From positions 1 through 17,215 of the forward strand of contig CALGOE010000059.1 of the NCBI GenBank assembly GCA_937958145.1: a DNA stretch of 17,215 nt. The letters are read 5' to 3'. Of this stretch, positions 14,625 to 17,215 are shown one piece after another. Below the pieces are notes generated by a model. That model was not told the origin of the DNA. It was given only the letters and a program-made list of their open reading frames with translations, and did no database searches. Both the position numbers and the translations under genes were made by a program. Numbering within the stretch: position 1 is the first letter of the stretch; the number at the start of each line of letters is the position of its first letter. Source of the stretch: an uncultured Desulfobacca sp. Its GTDB lineage: Bacteria; Desulfobacterota; Desulfobaccia; Desulfobaccales; Desulfobaccaceae.

Positions 14625-14978
14625 TTATTCGACTGCCAGTCGGCGCGTTAAAGACTCCTGTTGGTCGACCAGAAAGCGGGCGAGCTTGGCTTCCAAATCC
14701 AAAAAATCTGCCACCAGGGCCTGCCCCAGCGGCGTCAGCACCAGCCTCTGCCCCCGCCCCGCCGCCGGCACCTTTGCCGTTAACTTGCGCCCCAGACGGC
14801 TTTCCGAGGTCTTGAGCCGGCCCCAGGCGGCGCGGTAGGACATACCCAGATGGCGGGCGGTTTCGGCCAAAGAGCCGTAAGCCATGATCCCCTGCAAGAG
14901 TTCCAGGCGGCCCCGGCCAAAAAAAATCTGCCCGTCTTTCTCCAACCAGATTTTACACTGAATCTTTACCTCGGCCAT
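14625..14978 (-). CDS. ModE-like winged-helix transcriptional regulator without molybdate-binding domain
   Basis: This 117-residue protein has only the LysR/ModE-type winged helix: G-R-G-R-L-E-L-L-Q-G-I, G-S-L-A-E-T-A-R-H-L-G-M-S-Y-R-A-A-W-G-R-L-K (the helix-turn-helix, about residues 37-60), then G-R-G-Q-R-L-V-L-T-P-L-G-Q-A-L in the wing. ModE itself has C-terminal molybdate-binding domains, which are absent here, so any ligand is unknown. I chose the ATG at 14978 because the conserved fold begins just after it; the frame is open further upstream without homology. Its ribosome binding site (GGGGAG) is rather far away. It is the first gene of the ahbB-hemL group and may control tetrapyrrole synthesis or itself; that is inference from position. 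Confidence 0.78.
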   Translation of the reverse strand: MAEVKIQCKIWLEKDGQIFFGRGRLELLQGIMAYGSLAETARHLGMSYRAAWGRLKTSESRLGRKLTAKVPAAGRGQRLVLTPLGQALVADFLDLEAKLARFLVDQQESLTRRLAVE

Positions 14979-15077
14979 AAAAAAGTTCTTTCTCCCCCTG
15001 AACCTGGGTAGCCGGCGACACCATGCGCAGTTTGTGCTCAGGCCAGGCGCTGTTCGGCCCCCCATCCCTGAAAAAGC

Positions 15078-15106
15078 TTGACCTCCCCCCAGGGCTTTGC
15101 TACATA
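15078..15106 (+). promoter_or_regulatory. Possible sigma-70 promoter of the lytic transglycosylase gene
   Basis: TTGACC (15078-15083, five of six matches) is followed after 17 bases by TACATA (15101-15106), a modest -10 box; CATAAA two bases further on is an alternative. Transcription would start near 15113, about 29 bases before the ATG. It lies in the 163-base divergent gap between the ModE-like regulator and this gene. Confidence 0.42.
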
Positions 15107-15141
15107 AAGAAAGCAATCCGGCTTTTTAATCCTGTGCCATC

Positions 15142-15768
15142 ATGACCCTCATGCCATCAACCTATCTGCGGGTTCGCCGCCTGGCCCTCTGCCTCGTGGT
15201 GGTTCTGTTGCTCCCGGCCCCCGGCTGGACCGAGCCCTATCGCCGCGTCGTCAAGAACGGGGTCATCTATTATTATTTTGCCAATCGGCCCACGCCGGCG
15301 GAAAAGGCGGCTGCCTCTCTGCCCACCGGGCGGCTCCGGGGAGCGCCTGGGCCCGTGCGAGTTTCCCGCCTGACCCCGCAAAGCTTGGAGCCCATTATCC
15401 AGGAGGCCAGTCGGCAGCATAAGTTGCCCCCCGCCCTCATCAAGGCGGTGATCCGGGTGGAATCGAACTTTGATCCGGCCGCCACTTCTCCCAAAGGGGC
15501 CCAGGGTCTGATGCAGCTCATGCCCGGCACAGCAGCCGATCTGCAGGTTCAGGACCCTTACGATCTGCAGGAGAATGTCATGGGCGGCACCCGTTATCTC
15601 CGGCATTTGCTGGAGAAATTCGGCTTCCGCCTGCCGCTGGCCTTGGCCGCCTACAACGCCGGCCCCAACCGCGTGGCAAAATCCCAGAAAGTCCCTGACC
15701 TGCCCGAAACCCAGGCTTTTGTCCACAATGTCTGCCAGACCTATCTTACCTACGAACAGCAGCCCTGA
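15142..15768 (+). CDS. Secreted lytic transglycosylase (SLT domain)
   Basis: This 208-residue protein has a signal peptide (about residues 1-30: basic R-V-R-R, hydrophobic core, then P-G-W-T). A short V-V-K-N-G-V-I-Y-Y-Y-F-A-N segment (about 36-48) resembles the DUF4124-like strand found before many SLT domains. The SLT fold follows from about residue 82, with the catalytic glutamate E107 in V-I-R-V-E-S-N-F-D-P, then G-L-M-Q-L-M-P-G-T and A-A-Y-N-A-G-P-N-R-V. It cleaves peptidoglycan between N-acetylmuramic acid and N-acetylglucosamine to give 1,6-anhydro ends, acting in the periplasm. A second in-frame ATG three codons further on is an equally plausible start; neither has a clear ribosome binding site. 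Confidence 0.88.
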   Translation: MTLMPSTYLRVRRLALCLVVVLLLPAPGWTEPYRRVVKNGVIYYYFANRPTPAEKAAASLPTGRLRGAPGPVRVSRLTPQSLEPIIQEASRQHKLPPALIKAVIRVESNFDPAATSPKGAQGLMQLMPGTAADLQVQDPYDLQENVMGGTRYLRHLLEKFGFRLPLALAAYNAGPNRVAKSQKVPDLPETQAFVHNVCQTYLTYEQQP

Positions 15769-15883
15769 AAACCCTGGGGAGGCATGGCACGGGTGACATT
15801 CTCTCCTTCATTTTCCCTGCCGCCAGCCCCTTGAGCTTCCGGTTCGAACCACCCCCTGATCACCTTACAGCCGGGAAAAACCT

Positions 15884-16126
15884 CTAATCAGCACTGTAAT
15901 CAATATCGTCAGAATCCTCCAGGATACCCTTGTTGATAAATTTATAGATGCTGCCGATCCATTCCAATTCGTTGGCCAACTCGGAGTTGGCAAAGACCCA
16001 CTCGCCCTCCCGGTCTTTGGCAATAATGACAATCTCTTCAATATCATCCAGGTCCTGGTAAAATCGCTCGACGATTTCCTTGACCGAACGTTTGGCCTTT
16101 TCAAAAGGAATAATGTTTTTGGTCAT
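15884..16126 (-). CDS. Small acidic protein of unknown function downstream of mnmE
   Basis: The protein has 80 residues and begins M-T-K-N-I-I-P-F-E-K-A-K-R-S, followed by a helical stretch, a strand-like I-V-I-I-A-K-D-R-E-G-E-W-V-F-A, a second helix L-A-N-E-L-E-W-I-G-S-I-Y-K-F-I, and an acidic tail E-D-S-D-D-I-D-Y-S-A-D. There is no signal peptide or membrane segment. The layout recalls small hypothetical proteins that begin with an N-V-I-P-F segment and end with an L-x-x-L-E-W-A helix, but I cannot name a family or function. The ATG at 16126 is supported by GGGAG five bases upstream; a longer frame to 16159 has no such site. It starts 36 bases after the mnmE stop in the same direction and may be co-transcribed. 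Confidence 0.62.
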   Translation of the reverse strand: MTKNIIPFEKAKRSVKEIVERFYQDLDDIEEIVIIAKDREGEWVFANSELANELEWIGSIYKFINKGILEDSDDIDYSAD

Positions 16127-16162
16127 ATTGCTCCCGGCGGCGGCCGTTTCGCCGCCCATCTG

Positions 16163-17215
16163 TTATTTTCCTAAGCAGAATTGGGAAAAAATCCGGTCCA
16201 GGACTTCCTCGCCGATTTCCAGTCCCAGGATGGCGCCCAGTTCCTGGGCCGCAGTCTGGAGTTCCTGGGCCACCAGTTCGGGCGGCTGCCCCGCCGCAAT
16301 GAGGTCCGCGGCCTGACTGAGCGCCTCCCGACAATGGCTGAGATGTTGATAATGACGGGCCTGGGTGACGATCTGCCCCGAGACCGGGACCGTTTGCCCC
16401 ATGGCCGCCTGAAAAATGGCCTGGCGCAGCTCCGCGAGCCCGGCGCCGGTCAGGGCCGAAATGGCGACTAGCGGGTACGGCCAGGCCGCCCTCAGGGCAT
16501 CGGGCCCGAGGACCATGGGCAGGTCACATTTGTTGAGCACCAACAGCAGGTTCTGCCCCGCGAGGCTCTCCAATTGCGAGGCATCCTCAGCCTGCCAGGG
16601 TTGGCTGGCATCCAGGAGGTAAAGCACCAGATCTGCCTGGGCCAGGTGCTGCCGGGTCCGCTCCACCCCGAGCACCTCCACCCGATCCTGGGTCTGACGC
16701 AGTCCCGCCGTGTCCATAAGGCAGACGGGGAGGCCGTTGATGAGCACCTGTTCGGCGATGACGTCGCGTGTGGTGCCCGGAATATCAGTCACCAAGGCCC
16801 GCTCGGTCTCCAGCAGCCGGTTGAGGAGGCTGGATTTGCCCACATTCGGTCGGCCGGCCAAAACCACCTGGAAGCCTTCCCGCAGCACCCGTCCCCGGCC
16901 GTAGGATTCCCCCAAGGCCCCCACCGCCGCCGCCAGGCCCCGGATGGAGGCCGCCAATTCCTGATAGTCCAATGCCGGCAATTCGTCGCCGAAATCCAGA
17001 TCCGCTTCCACCCGGGCCAACAGGTCCAAAATGGCCTGGCGCTGCGCGGCAATGGTCTGACCCAATCCGCCGGCCAGATGAGAGGCAGCAATTTTCAGGC
17101 CGGTGGAGCTGCGGGCCTGGATCACCTCCAGCACCGCCTCGGCCTGAGTCAGATCTAAGCGACCGGCCAGGAAAGCGCGTTGGGTGAATTCCCCGGGCTG
17201 GGCCAGTCTGGCCCC
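16163..17215 (-). CDS. mnmE: tRNA uridine-5-carboxymethylaminomethyl(34) synthesis GTPase MnmE, 5' end outside the window
   Basis: The frame is open to the right window edge, so 350 residues are visible and about 105 N-terminal ones are missing. Seen from the edge: G-A-R-L-A-Q-P-G-E-F-T-Q-R-A-F-L, the formyl-tetrahydrofolate domain end typical of MnmE, then a helical part, and the G domain with Walker A G-R-P-N-V-G-K-S-S, switch G-T-T-R-D, D-T-A-G-L-R and N-K-C-D. It ends with the invariant F-C-x-G-K (F-C-L-G-K), whose cysteine is conserved in this family. MnmE and MnmG together add the carboxymethylaminomethyl group to U34 of certain tRNAs. The small gene at 15884-16126 follows it. Confidence 0.93.
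   Translation of the reverse strand, partial: GARLAQPGEFTQRAFLAGRLDLTQAEAVLEVIQARSSTGLKIAASHLAGGLGQTIAAQRQAILDLLARVEADLDFGDELPALDYQELAASIRGLAAAVGALGESYGRGRVLREGFQVVLAGRPNVGKSSLLNRLLETERALVTDIPGTTRDVIAEQVLINGLPVCLMDTAGLRQTQDRVEVLGVERTRQHLAQADLVLYLLDASQPWQAEDASQLESLAGQNLLLVLNKCDLPMVLGPDALRAAWPYPLVAISALTGAGLAELRQAIFQAAMGQTVPVSGQIVTQARHYQHLSHCREALSQAADLIAAGQPPELVAQELQTAAQELGAILGLEIGEEVLDRIFSQFCLGK

Noticed and set aside
12737..14815. A 692-codon plus-strand open frame across the hemL and ahbB region.
   Set aside because: It is antisense to two clear genes, is rich in G, H, P and R as expected of a shadow frame, and has no ribosome binding site or homology.
15841..15850. GGTTCGAACC, which looks like the T-loop of a tRNA.
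   Set aside because: The flanking bases do not form a five-pair T stem and no acceptor or anticodon arm can be built around it; it is only a short palindrome.

Overview
The window is about 17.2 kb of GC-rich bacterial chromosome (near 60% G+C by eye) that is densely packed with genes on both strands. The mix of genes suggests a Gram-negative anaerobe of the Desulfobacterota type, perhaps close to the Desulfobaccales. It carries an HpnJ/HpnK hopanoid side-chain pathway, an AhbB-type siroheme decarboxylase (the heme route of sulfate reducers and archaea), a fused ADP-forming acyl-CoA synthetase/acetyltransferase, and an OFA-family major facilitator. This taxonomic reading is inference; there is no rRNA or phylogenetic marker to prove it. 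I see no CRISPR array, phage module, rRNA or tRNA, and no intact insertion sequence.

Plus-strand part, 1-7772. The window opens inside a PurD-like ATP-grasp ligase that is cut by the window edge. Next comes a probable hopanoid-decoration group: hpnJ (B12-binding radical SAM), a second and unassigned radical SAM/SPASM-like protein, hpnK (YdjC-type deacetylase), and a four-helix DMT/EamA-type membrane protein. HpnK would expose the amine of an N-acetylglucosaminyl hopanoid, and HpnJ would contract the sugar ring to a cyclitol ether. The extra radical SAM and the small membrane protein are the unexplained partners. HpnI, which makes the HpnK substrate, is not in the window. A large acyl-CoA synthetase (ADP-forming)/GNAT fusion follows.

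Middle part, 7796-10601. Two tandem minus-strand Tat translocase subunits (TatA-like, then a TatA/TatB-like protein) each end in a C-terminal zinc ribbon, which is unusual. They have a near-perfect sigma-70 promoter. rarA (AAA+ ATPase of replication-fork repair) diverges from them. It converges, with overlapping stop codons, on a site-2-protease-fold membrane protein whose catalytic motifs are all substituted, so it looks like a pseudoprotease.

Minus-strand part, 10681-15000. An OFA-family transporter has a clear intrinsic terminator and a well-spaced sigma-54 type promoter. About 600 bases without a recognisable gene follow. Then comes a heme-precursor operon in the order ModE-like regulator, ahbB, hemL: HemL makes 5-aminolevulinate and AhbB decarboxylates siroheme.

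End part, 15078-17215. A secreted lytic transglycosylase lies on the plus strand. Facing it are a small acidic unknown protein and mnmE (tRNA wobble-uridine modification GTPase). mnmE is cut by the right window edge.
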